Positions 30,143 through 37,760 of a stretch of 37,760 bases of DNA are shown here, one piece after another. The stretch is from Actinomycetota bacterium (GTDB lineage Bacteria > Actinomycetota > Actinomycetes > Streptosporangiales > Streptosporangiaceae): the NCBI GenBank assembly GCA_021324595.1, contig JAJPIV010000002.1, positions 1-37,760 of the forward strand, given 5' to 3'. The notes below the pieces were generated by a model. That model worked only from the letters and a program-made list of their open reading frames with translations. It ran no database searches and was not told the origin of the DNA. The position numbers were made by a program, and so were the translations under genes. The stretch's first letter is position 1, and every line of letters starts with the position of its first letter.

Positions 30143-30743
30143 CCCGGCCGCGGCGTTGGCCGCCACCTCGGCGGCCCCTTTCGCCATCAAGATACTGATC
30201 GCGGGGGGCTTCGGCGTGGGGAAGACCACGCTGGTCGGCTCGGTCAGCGAGGTACGGCCGCTGCGCACCGAGGAGGACCTGAGCGAGCCCGGCTCGGGCG
30301 TCGATGCCCTGGATGGCGTCGAGCGCAAGACCACGACCACGGTCGCGATGGACTTCGGCAGGATCACCATCAACGACGACCTCGTCGTCTACCTGTTCGG
30401 AACGCCGGGCCAGAAGCGGTTCTGGTTCATGTGGGACGAGCTCGCCTACGGGGCCCTCGGCGCGGTGGTGATGGCCGACACCCGGCGGCTTGCCGACTGC
30501 TTCCCGTCCATCGACTACTTCGAGCGCGCCGGGATGCCGTTCGTGGTCGCGGTGAACTGCTTCGACGACGCTCGCCGCTACCCCCTGCCGACCATGCGCG
30601 CGGCGCTGAACCTGACCGACGACATCCCCCTGCTGCTGTGCGACGCGCGGCAGCGCTCGTCCAGCCGCGACGTGCTGGTCGCCCTCGTCGAGCACGCCCT
30701 GGCCCGCCTGAGCGCCGGCCAGCAGGTCACGCCCGCCAGATGA
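30123..30743 (+). CDS. cvnD: Conservon GTP-binding protein (CvnD)
   Basis: The 206-residue small G protein completes the conservon. The P-loop GGFGVGKTT is at residues 28-36, a switch-like KTTTTVAMDFGRI is at 69-81, and GTPGQKRFWFMWDEL is at 93-107 (G3, with Gln in the place of Ras Gln61). NCFD at 145-148 stands in for NKxD. It belongs to the CvnD/MglA-like GTPases and presumably cycles under control of CvnA-CvnB. ATG at 30123 lies inside cvnC (GAAGGAGG directly upstream), giving 20-nt overlap and coupled translation. Its stop codon overlaps the 3' end of the convergent phosphatase gene by 17 nt. Confidence 0.95.
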   Translation: MPYADSDPAAALAATSAAPFAIKILIAGGFGVGKTTLVGSVSEVRPLRTEEDLSEPGSGVDALDGVERKTTTTVAMDFGRITINDDLVVYLFGTPGQKRFWFMWDELAYGALGAVVMADTRRLADCFPSIDYFERAGMPFVVAVNCFDDARRYPLPTMRAALNLTDDIPLLLCDARQRSSSRDVLVALVEHALARLSAGQQVTPAR

Positions 30744-31833
30744 GCACCAGCGCGCAGTCATCGACCGGGCCGTCCCCGGCGCTGAGCGCGCGGACCAAGC
30801 TCTCCGCCCCGCCCGGGAACCCCGCCGCCACCAGCCGGTCGGCCTCGCCGAGCAGCCGGTCTATCCCGAGGTCGATGTCCCGGCCGGGAATCTCGACCAG
30901 CCCGTCGGTGTAGAGCATGATGGCATCGCCCGTGCGCAGCGTGCCGCTCTCCGCCTGCTGGCGCAGGTCGGGGACGACGCCGAGCACGATGCCGCGGGCC
31001 TGGGTCAGCCGCCACACGCCCTTGGCGCTCTCGAACTGGGCCGCCGGCGGGTGGCCGGCCGAGGAGACCACGTAGCTGCCGGTGCCGAGGTCGAGCACCA
31101 GGTGCACGGCGGTGACGAACCCCTCCGCAGGCTCGGTGCGCCGCAGGTAGGAGTTGCAGGCCGGCAGGAACCGGTCGGCGGGCAGCGAGCCGAGCAGGCC
31201 GCCGAACGCGCCGGACAGCAGCAGCGCCCTGGTGCCGGCGTCGATGCCCTTGCCGGAGACGTCAACGACGGCAACCTCCAGCCTGGTGCCATCGCAGAAC
31301 GAGACGATGAAGTCACCGCCGAACATCGCGCCCCCCGCTGGGCGCAGCACCCACTCGGCCGCCCATCCCTCGGGCAGCGGGGGCAGTGAGCTGCGCGACC
31401 GGATCCGGTCGCGCAGCTCGATCAGCATCTGGTCACCGCGCAGCCCCTGCAGCCCCAGCTTGGCCCGCGTCCGCGCGAGCACGTCGGCGAAGGCCGCGAT
31501 GATCACGATCGTGGCGACGATCCCGAAGCCGGTCCGCTGGCCCGCCTCCGCGACGTCGTAGGCGAGCATCACGGCGACGACCAGGAAGAGGATGCGCAGC
31601 GCCCGCGGCCACAGCAGCAGGCCGCCCGCCAGGATCGGCAGGATCATCAGGCCGGGCGAGAACCACGTGGCGGACACCCGCACGGCGGCGATGCCAATCC
31701 CCGCAACGGCGACCGCCAGCACGAGCGCGAGCCTGCGATTCCGCGTGATGAACTGCCGCCTCAGCCGGGTGCGAATGGACAGCCACGCGGAACGCGCCGC
31801 ATGCCGGCGGCGGCGCGGGGAACCGGACATCAT
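30727..31833 (-). CDS. Membrane SpoIIE-type PP2C protein phosphatase
   Basis: This 368-residue protein has a basic N-terminus, four hydrophobic segments (about 34-51, 58-75, 79-96 and 103-120), a short coiled linker and a PP2C/SpoIIE domain. Key residues are GGAMFGGDF (167-175), VVDVSGKGIDAG (189-200), SSAGHPP, MLYTDGLVE and a final DDCALVLIW. It should dephosphorylate a Ser/Thr-phosphorylated partner such as an anti-anti-sigma factor. Start is ATG at 31831 or the next ATG; no strong ribosome-binding site is seen. It converges on the conservon with a 17-nt 3' overlap, so each transcript could carry antisense to the other. No cognate anti-sigma gene is adjacent. Confidence 0.9.
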   Translation of the reverse strand: MMSGSPRRRRHAARSAWLSIRTRLRRQFITRNRRLALVLAVAVAGIGIAAVRVSATWFSPGLMILPILAGGLLLWPRALRILFLVVAVMLAYDVAEAGQRTGFGIVATIVIIAAFADVLARTRAKLGLQGLRGDQMLIELRDRIRSRSSLPPLPEGWAAEWVLRPAGGAMFGGDFIVSFCDGTRLEVAVVDVSGKGIDAGTRALLLSGAFGGLLGSLPADRFLPACNSYLRRTEPAEGFVTAVHLVLDLGTGSYVVSSAGHPPAAQFESAKGVWRLTQARGIVLGVVPDLRQQAESGTLRTGDAIMLYTDGLVEIPGRDIDLGIDRLLGEADRLVAAGFPGGAESLVRALSAGDGPVDDCALVLIWRA

Positions 31834-32066
31834 GATGGCGAAACTGTACCGGGGGCCGCTGGAAAACCGCTCGCGCCACCCTGGCCGGGCCGGATACGAA
31901 GCCGGCCGAGCTCCAGGGCCTGGCCCGCCGCCTTACCAGCCAGTATCGGCGTTGTTCCCTGGACAGGCTGCATTTCGTGATAGAACGCTCTCGTTGCGTG
32001 ATCAGCGTGCCCAGGCCGCGCCGTCGCTGACGCGGGCCGCGAGAAGCAAGCAAAGGAGAGAGCCTG

Positions 32067-32648
32067 GTGCGGCAGATCCGGACGCTGTCCTTCCTCCCGG
32101 GTAGCGCGTCGCCGGGCGCGGCGAGGCGCTTCCACGGCGTCATCAGGCTGGTCATGGCGGCCGGCTCGGTCGCGGTGGTGTTCTGCCTCGTCCTGGCCCT
32201 CGTCGCGCTGGTGGCATCGCTCGACAGCGGGCCCCGGCTGGCCGGCGTGGCATCGACCAGGACCCTGTCGACCGCGACCGCCCCGGCGCGCGAGCCCGCG
32301 GCCGGGCGCACGGGGCCCGGCTCCTCCCGGCCAGGCGGCGGCCATCGCGCGCCCGGCAGCCGGGTGATCGCGCGCTACCACGGCGCAGGGCCGGCGACCA
32401 TGGGCCCGTTCCGGGTCACGCGGCCCGGCACCTTCGGGGTCGCGTGGAGCTACGCCTGCCGGGGCAGGCGGCCCGGGAACTTCTCGGTCGGGGAGACCGG
32501 CGGCGGCCCGGACGGCGCGCTCGACGTCAGCGTCTCCGGCCCCGGTGGCCATGGCATCTCCTGGGTGCCGCGGGATCCGGGCCTGCACGCGCTGGTCGTG
32601 GTCTCGGACTGCCGGTGGACGATCCGGGTGGTCCTGCCCCGCCGGTGA
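32067..32648 (+). CDS. Membrane-anchored or secreted protein of unknown function
   Basis: I do not recognise a family for this 193-residue product. GTG at 32067 has AAAGGAG 11 nt upstream. One hydrophobic anchor (LVMAAGSVAVVFCLVLALVALVAS, about 28-52) follows a basic N-terminus, and a Pro/Gly/Arg-rich spacer runs to about residue 95. The outer domain of roughly 95 residues has strands such as GPFRVTRPGTFGVAWSYACRG, NFSVGETGGG, GISWVPRDPGLHALVVVSDCRW and TIRVVLP. Two Cys may form a disulfide. This layout resembles small beta-sandwich lipoprotein-like proteins. It ends 4 nt before the convergent DsbA-like gene. Confidence 0.7.
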   Translation: MRQIRTLSFLPGSASPGAARRFHGVIRLVMAAGSVAVVFCLVLALVALVASLDSGPRLAGVASTRTLSTATAPAREPAAGRTGPGSSRPGGGHRAPGSRVIARYHGAGPATMGPFRVTRPGTFGVAWSYACRGRRPGNFSVGETGGGPDGALDVSVSGPGGHGISWVPRDPGLHALVVVSDCRWTIRVVLPRR

Positions 32649-32652
32649 CCGC

Positions 32653-33273
32653 TCAGTCGAAGATCGGATCCCGGTACCGGCTGCGCTTGAGCTCGAAGAA
32701 ACCGTCCGTTGCCATCACCAGCCGCACGCCGTCCCAGAGCCTGCCCGCCGCCTCGCCGCGCGGGACGGGGGAGACCACCGGGCCGAAGATCGACGCGCCG
32801 TCTACCGAGATGATCGGGGTGCCGACGTCGTAGCCGACCCGCTCGATTCCCTCCTTGTGCGAGGCGCGCAGCGCGTCGTCGTACTCCTGCGACTCCATCG
32901 CCTCCGCCAGGTCCGCGGGCAGGCCCGCCCCGGCGAGCGCGGCCTCGATCGTGACCCGGTCCCGCTCCGCCTTCTCATGGTGGAAGCGGGTGCCGATCGC
33001 CGTGTACAGGGGCCCGAGCACCTGCGGCCCGAACCGCTGCTCGGCCGCGACGCAGACCCGCACCGGGCCCCAGGCCCGGGCCATGGCCTGCCGGTACCCC
33101 TCCGGCAGGTCCTCCTTGCCCTCGTTGAGCACGGCCAGGCTCATCACGTGCCAGCGCGTGGTCACCGGGCGGACCTTCTCCACCTCGGTCATCCAGCGAG
33201 AGGTGATCCACGCCCACGGGCACAGCGGGTCGAACCAGAAGTCGACCTGCGTGGTGGCCTGCTCCGTCATCAT
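32653..33273 (-). CDS. DsbA-family mycothiol-dependent reductase-like protein (Rv2466c-type)
   Basis: This 206-residue thioredoxin-fold protein closely resembles Mycobacterium Rv2466c, a mycothiol-dependent reductase that also activates nitro-compounds. Matching stretches are FWFDPLCPWAWITSRWM, VMSLAVLNEGKEDLPEGYR, MARAWGPVRVCVAAEQRFG, SHKEGIERVGYDVGTPII and a final FELKRSRYRDPIFD. The catalytic Cys18 is present but the motif is CPWA, not CPWC, so a monothiol mechanism is expected. ATG at 33271 has GGAGA 3-7 nt upstream; the next codon is also ATG. It is divergent from pepN, with which it is often neighbour in actinobacteria. Confidence 0.92.
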   Translation of the reverse strand: MMTEQATTQVDFWFDPLCPWAWITSRWMTEVEKVRPVTTRWHVMSLAVLNEGKEDLPEGYRQAMARAWGPVRVCVAAEQRFGPQVLGPLYTAIGTRFHHEKAERDRVTIEAALAGAGLPADLAEAMESQEYDDALRASHKEGIERVGYDVGTPIISVDGASIFGPVVSPVPRGEAAGRLWDGVRLVMATDGFFELKRSRYRDPIFD

Positions 33274-33438
33274 CTGTCTCCTTCTGCCCTCACGGCCGGC
33301 CCCGCCGGGCCGGGCGCCCGGCGCGTCCCGGAAGCAGTCAACCGGCCCGAACCCCGTGGCATTCCGGGCGCGGCGCATGACATCATGCCTGGGTTCGGCG
33401 GGAGGCGAATCGACGCCGCGACGAAGGGGCGAACGACC

Positions 33439-35973
33439 ATGGCGAACAACCTGACCAGGGACGAGGCCGCGCAGCGCGCCCGGCTGATCCGCGCCGAGTC
33501 CTACCAGGTGGAGCTGGACCTGACTGGTGACGAGGCCACGTTCGGCTCGGTGACCACGGTCCGCTTCTCCTGCGCCAGCCCGGGCGAGGGCTCGTTCATC
33601 GACCTGACCGCCCCGGAGGTCACGGAGGTCATCCTGAACGGCCGGCCGCTCCCGCCCGGCCTGTTCGACGGGGACCGGATCGCGCTGCCGGAGCTGGCGG
33701 CGTCGAACGAGCTGACCGTGCGCGCCCGGTGCGCGTACTCGCGCAGCGGGGAGGGGCTGCACCGGTTCACCGACCCGGCGGACAAGCAGGTGTACCTGTA
33801 CTCGGACCTGGAGACATTCGACGCGCACCGGATCTACGCCTGCTTCGACCAGCCCGACATCAAGTCCCGCTTCGAGTTCACCGTGACCTGCCCGGACACC
33901 TGGCAGGTGATCTCCAACACCGCGCCCGACCGCCCCGGCGAGCCCGCCGGGCCGGGGGCGCGCCGCTGGCACTTCCCGCCCACCCCGCCGCTGAGCACCT
34001 ACATCACCGCGGTCGCCGCCGGCCCCTACCACGAGGTCCGCGCCGAGCACGACGGGATCCCGCTGGGGATCTTCTGCCGCCAGTCGCTCGCCCGCCACCT
34101 CGACCCGGACGAGATCTTCGAGGTCACCCGGGCGGGCTTCGACTACTTCCACGCGGCATTCGGGGTGCGCTACCCGTTCGGCAAGTACGACCAGCTGTTC
34201 GTTCCGGAATTCAAGGCCGGGGCGATGGAGAACGCGGGCGCGGTCACGTTCCTTGAGGACTACATCTTCCGCTCCAGGGTCACCGATTCCCGGCGGGAGG
34301 CCCGCGCCGAGACGATCCTGCACGAGATGGCGCACATGTGGTTCGGCAACCTGGTCACCATGCGCTGGTGGGACGACCTGTGGCTGAACGAGTCGTTCGC
34401 CACCTGGGCGGGCACGGTCGCCCAGGCGGAGGCGACCCGCTGGACGAACGCCTGGACCACGTTCAGCCAGGCATGGAAGGCGTGGGCGTACCGGCAGGAC
34501 CAGCTCCCCACCACGCACCCGATCGCCGCCGACATCACCGACATCGCGGCGGTCGAGGTGAACTTCGACGGGATCACCTACGCCAAGGGCGCCGCCGTCC
34601 TCAAGCAGCTGGTCGCCTATGTCGGGCGGGAGAACTTCCTCACCGGCCTGCGCGCCTACTTCGCCGCGCACGCCTGGGGGAACGCCTCGCTGGCCGACCT
34701 GCTCGACGCGCTGGAGCGGGCCTCCGGCCGGCAGCTAGCGCCGTGGTCGAAGGCCTGGCTGGAGACCGCAGGGGTGAACACGCTCCGCCCGCGGTTCGAG
34801 ACCGGCGCGGACGGCTCGTTCACCTCCTTCTCCGTCGTGCAGGAGGCACCCGCCGAGCACCCGGTGCTGCGGCCGCACCGGATCGCGATCGGCCTGTACG
34901 ACCGGGGCGAAGCGGGCCTGGTGCGGCGCCGCCGGGTCGAGAAGGACGTGGCCGGGGAGCGGACCGAGGTGCCCGAGCTGGCCGGCGAGCCGCGGCCGGA
35001 CCTGGTCCTGGTCAACGACGACGACCTGACCTTCGCCAAGATCCGGCTGGACGAGCGGTCGCTGCGGACGCTGATCTCCTCGATCGGGGAGTTCGCCGAC
35101 CCGCTGCCGGCGGCGCTGTGCCTGGCAGCCGCCTGGGACATGTGCCGGGACGCGGAGCTGCCCGCCCGCGACTACGTGGAGCTGGTGCTCTCCGCCGCCC
35201 CTTCGGTCACCGACGTCTCGGTCCTGCAGACCGTGCTGCGCCAGGCCGCAGCCGCGGTGCGGCGGTTCGCCGACCCGTCGTGGCGCCCGGCGGGCCTGGC
35301 CCGGCTGGCGGGCGCGCTGCGCGAGCTCCTCCTGGCGGCCGAGCCCGGCTCGGACTTCCAGCTCGCCTACGCGCAGGCGTTCGCCGGCGTGGCGACCTCG
35401 GCCGCCGACCTCGGGATGCTCTCCGGGCTGCTCGATGGCTCGGTCGTGATCGACGGCCTCGCGGTCGACACCGAGCTGCGCTGGCAGCTCCTGTTCCGCC
35501 TGGTCAGCCGGGGCATGGCGGGGCAGGGCGCGATCGACGCCGAGCTCGACCGGGACCGCACGGACGCCGGCGAGCGCCACGCGCTGGCCTGCGCCGCCGC
35601 GATCCCCGACCCGGCGGCGAAGGAGGCGGCATGGAGCCGGATCGTCTCCGGCGAGCTGCCGAGCGCCTCGTTCCGCGCCGCGCTGGGCGGATTCGCCGCG
35701 CCGGACCAGGACGAGCTGCTCGCCCCGTACCTGCCGCGGTTCTTCGACGAGGTCGGGCGGATCTGGCGGGAATGGGGCATGGACATGGCGCAGTACTTCG
35801 CCGAGAACGCCTACCCGTCGACCGTGGTCACGCGGGAGGCGCTCGACGCCGCCGCCGGGTACCTGCGGCGGGCCGACCCGCCCGCGCCGCTGCGCCGCCT
35901 GCTGGCCGAGGGGCGTGACGACGTGGCCCGCGCGCTGCGCTGCCGGGAGCGGGACGCCGCGGCGGCGGCCTGA
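33439..35973 (+). CDS. pepN: Aminopeptidase N (M1 family)
   Basis: This 844-residue zinc metallopeptidase removes N-terminal residues from peptides in the cytoplasm. The exopeptidase motif GAMEN is at 261-265 and the zinc site HEMAH at 295-299, with Glu318 (NESFA) completing the HExxH-18-E pattern. The N-terminal saddle domain and the C-terminal helical domain (ending AYPSTVVTREALDAAAGYL and onward) are both complete, and the length matches Streptomyces PepN. ATG at 33439 is selected; the frame stays open far upstream only by high GC. No strong ribosome-binding site is visible (GGGGCG). It stops 16 nt before the convergent malQ stop. Confidence 0.96.
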   Translation: MANNLTRDEAAQRARLIRAESYQVELDLTGDEATFGSVTTVRFSCASPGEGSFIDLTAPEVTEVILNGRPLPPGLFDGDRIALPELAASNELTVRARCAYSRSGEGLHRFTDPADKQVYLYSDLETFDAHRIYACFDQPDIKSRFEFTVTCPDTWQVISNTAPDRPGEPAGPGARRWHFPPTPPLSTYITAVAAGPYHEVRAEHDGIPLGIFCRQSLARHLDPDEIFEVTRAGFDYFHAAFGVRYPFGKYDQLFVPEFKAGAMENAGAVTFLEDYIFRSRVTDSRREARAETILHEMAHMWFGNLVTMRWWDDLWLNESFATWAGTVAQAEATRWTNAWTTFSQAWKAWAYRQDQLPTTHPIAADITDIAAVEVNFDGITYAKGAAVLKQLVAYVGRENFLTGLRAYFAAHAWGNASLADLLDALERASGRQLAPWSKAWLETAGVNTLRPRFETGADGSFTSFSVVQEAPAEHPVLRPHRIAIGLYDRGEAGLVRRRRVEKDVAGERTEVPELAGEPRPDLVLVNDDDLTFAKIRLDERSLRTLISSIGEFADPLPAALCLAAAWDMCRDAELPARDYVELVLSAAPSVTDVSVLQTVLRQAAAAVRRFADPSWRPAGLARLAGALRELLLAAEPGSDFQLAYAQAFAGVATSAADLGMLSGLLDGSVVIDGLAVDTELRWQLLFRLVSRGMAGQGAIDAELDRDRTDAGERHALACAAAIPDPAAKEAAWSRIVSGELPSASFRAALGGFAAPDQDELLAPYLPRFFDEVGRIWREWGMDMAQYFAENAYPSTVVTREALDAAAGYLRRADPPAPLRRLLAEGRDDVARALRCRERDAAAAA

Positions 35974-35989
35974 CGCCCCGCCGCGCCGC

Positions 35990-37760
35990 TCATCCGGACA
36001 CGGCCCGGGCGAGCGACCGGAGCAGCCCGACGCGGGGAAGGTCCTCGACGAGCACGGCATCGCCGCGCGCGTCGCACAGCGGCACCCGCCAGTTGGGGTA
36101 CCCGGACGAGGTGCCGGGGATGTTCTGGGCGCGGCGCTCACCCACCGCGTCGGCGAGCGAGACCCCGAGCAGCAGCGCGGGGGTGCGGGCCAGGAAGCGG
36201 TACATGGCGACGGTGAACTCCCCCGGCCCGGCCTCGCCGCCCGGCGGGAGCAGCCCGCGCTCCGCCAGGGCGCGCCGCCAGGCGGCCAGCGCCCGCCCTG
36301 CGGCGCGCCGCTCCGCCTCCGGGTCGGTGAGCAGCCCGAGCCGCTCCCGCACCGCGACCTGCTCGCCGGAGACGAACGCGGCGACCGGCGGCACGTCGTG
36401 CGTGCCGACCGTGGCCAGGCACAGCCGCCGCCAGCGCTCCGGGCGCCGCGGCCGGCCGCCGCGCTCGGTGGCGAACCAGGCCATCTCGGTGCCGAGCACC
36501 CCCCGGCCCGCGAGGTAGCGGCGGAACCACGGCTCCGCAGTGCCGAGGTCCTCCCCGATCGCGACCGCGCCGGCCTCGGCGGCCGCGCCGGTGAGCACGG
36601 CGGTCATCGCGCGGTGGTCGTAGCGGACGTAGGCTCCCTCGGCCGGCGGCAGGCCGTCGGGGATCCACCACAGCCGCATCAGGCCGAGCACGTGGTCGGC
36701 GCGGACCCCGCCGACGTGCCGGAACGCGGCCCGGAGCATGCCGGCCAGCGGCCGGTACCCGGCGGCGGCGAGCAGCCCAGGATGCCAGGGCGGCTGGGAC
36801 CAGTCCTGCCCGCGCTGGTTGAACCCGTCGGGCGGGGCGCCGACGCTCATCCCGGGGACCAGCAGGCCCTGCCAGGCCCAGGCGTCCGCCCCGCCGGGGT
36901 GCGCGCCCACCGCCAGGTCACCGATCACGCCGATCGCCATCCCCGCAGCGCGCGCGGCCGCCTGCGCGGCGGCGAGCTGGGAGTCCGCGAGCCACTGCGC
37001 CCAGGCGTGGAACTCCGCCCTCGCGGCGAGCGGGCCCGCGGCGACCTCGGCCGCCCCGGCGCGCGGGTCACGCAGGCGGGCGGTCCAGGCGCGCCAGTCG
37101 GGGCCGTGGCGCTCGGCGAGCGCGCACCAGGCCGCCCAGGCCGCGAGGTCCTCGCCCTGCCGGGAGGTGAACGAGCGGTACTGCGACTCCCGTTCCCCGC
37201 TCCTGGGCACGCGGTGGACGAGCTCGAGGGCGCGCCGCTTGGCGGCCCAGACCCGGTCGCGGTCGATCAGCGCGCCGCTGCCGCTGGCGGCGCGCAGCGG
37301 CGCGGCCAGATCCTCGATCTGGCCGCGATCCTCCGCCGGCAGCCGCCGGTACTCCGGGATGTCCTCGATGCGGATGTAGAGCGGGCTGATATAGCGCCTG
37401 GTCATCGGCAGGTAGGGCGAGTCGCCGACCGGCGGGGCGGGCGCGGCGGCGTGCAGCGGGTTGACCTGGATGAAGCCGGCGCCCAGCTCGCGGGCCGACC
37501 ACGCGGCCAGCTCCGCCAGGTCGCGCAGGTCCCCGTGGCCCCAGGAGCGGCGCGAGCGGACCGAGTAGAGCTGTACGGTCAGGCCCCACGCGCGGCGTTC
37601 CGGCGGGGCGAGGGGCGGGGCCTGCGGGGCCGCCGCCCGGCCCGGGCCCGCACGCCGGGATCCCGGCACGGCGGGCGGGCCGGCGGCCCCGGGCGGGCCG
37701 GCGGCCTCCAGCGCCTGGACGACCGCGGCCAGCGACCGCTGGCCGACCCGCACCGGGCGG
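35990..37760 (-). CDS. malQ: 4-alpha-glucanotransferase (5' end beyond the window)
   Basis: MalQ transfers alpha-1,4-glucan chains in glycogen and maltodextrin metabolism. About 590 residues are visible. GH77 landmarks are GLTVQLYSVRSRRSWGHGD, INPLHA-like VNPLHAAAP, DSPYLPMTRRYISPLYI, the nucleophile Asp in GGVRADHVLGLMRLWW, the acid/base Glu in AIGEDLGT and the third Asp in GTHDVPPVAAF. The end NIPGTSSGYPNWRVPL is the typical C-terminus. Actinobacterial MalQ has about 700-730 residues, with an extra N-terminal region. The visible frame continues to the window edge, so a GTG at 37751-37753 is probably internal and the true start lies outside. Confidence 0.94.
   Translation of the reverse strand, partial: RPVRVGQRSLAAVVQALEAAGPPGAAGPPAVPGSRRAGPGRAAAPQAPPLAPPERRAWGLTVQLYSVRSRRSWGHGDLRDLAELAAWSARELGAGFIQVNPLHAAAPAPPVGDSPYLPMTRRYISPLYIRIEDIPEYRRLPAEDRGQIEDLAAPLRAASGSGALIDRDRVWAAKRRALELVHRVPRSGERESQYRSFTSRQGEDLAAWAAWCALAERHGPDWRAWTARLRDPRAGAAEVAAGPLAARAEFHAWAQWLADSQLAAAQAAARAAGMAIGVIGDLAVGAHPGGADAWAWQGLLVPGMSVGAPPDGFNQRGQDWSQPPWHPGLLAAAGYRPLAGMLRAAFRHVGGVRADHVLGLMRLWWIPDGLPPAEGAYVRYDHRAMTAVLTGAAAEAGAVAIGEDLGTAEPWFRRYLAGRGVLGTEMAWFATERGGRPRRPERWRRLCLATVGTHDVPPVAAFVSGEQVAVRERLGLLTDPEAERRAAGRALAAWRRALAERGLLPPGGEAGPGEFTVAMYRFLARTPALLLGVSLADAVGERRAQNIPGTSSGYPNWRVPLCDARGDAVLVEDLPRVGLLRSLARAVSG

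Overview
The window is a very GC-rich stretch of an actinomycete chromosome (Actinomycetota, Streptomyces/Streptosporangiales-like). The evidence is the clpP1-clpP2-clpX and trigger-factor cluster, a BldC-type regulator, a conservon (cvnABCD), a mycothiol-linked DsbA-like protein, frequent GTG starts and leaderless-type promoters. I cannot name genus or species from sequence alone.

Layout. (1) 1-3837, minus strand: tig, then clpP1-clpP2 (4-nt overlap), then the N-terminal third of clpX, which runs off the left edge. The clpP1 upstream region carries a near-perfect ClgR-type operator. (2) 4209-7443, plus strand: four envelope proteins (HdeD/DUF308, DUF7144, a six-helix K+ channel and an unknown membrane protein), separated by strong hairpins; DUF7144 has a sigma-B-like promoter. 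(3) 7522-8727: a secreted protein behind a perfect Crp palindrome and a long leader with several mutually exclusive stems. (4) 8790-15992: an accessory region full of wreckage. It holds a PAP2 phosphatase tail, a dead IS701-type transposase, DUF5661, an intact ABC ATPase/permease pair, a chimera of two gene fragments, a tyrosine-integrase fragment beside tRNA-Pro, a second dead integrase between 45-bp direct repeats at tRNA-Gly, DUF6918 and a broken isochorismatase. (5) 15958-20036: a GNAT acetyltransferase, a YbaK-type deacylase with a leaderless-type promoter, a secreted GH12 glucanase and two secreted cysteine-rich paralogues. (6) 20441-23893: a siderophore-interacting flavoprotein, a large SpoIIE-phosphatase/ATPase switch protein and BldC. 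(7) 24097-26486: a membrane glycosyltransferase and a squalene-hopene-cyclase gene reduced to its two ends. (8) 26692-31833: the conservon, overlapping at its 3' end a convergent membrane SpoIIE phosphatase. (9) 32067-37760: a small anchored protein, a DsbA-like protein, aminopeptidase N and a 5'-truncated malQ.

How the parts fit: the flanks are conserved housekeeping and developmental genes, and the tRNA-Pro/tRNA-Gly pair between them has served as an integration target. At least two tyrosine-recombinase elements entered there and decayed, which may account for the adjacent broken genes. The points that most deserve a second look are the structured Crp-controlled leader at 7522-7746, the small tRNA-Gly att-flanked remnant, the paired secreted paralogues beside GH12, and the hopene cyclase remnant.
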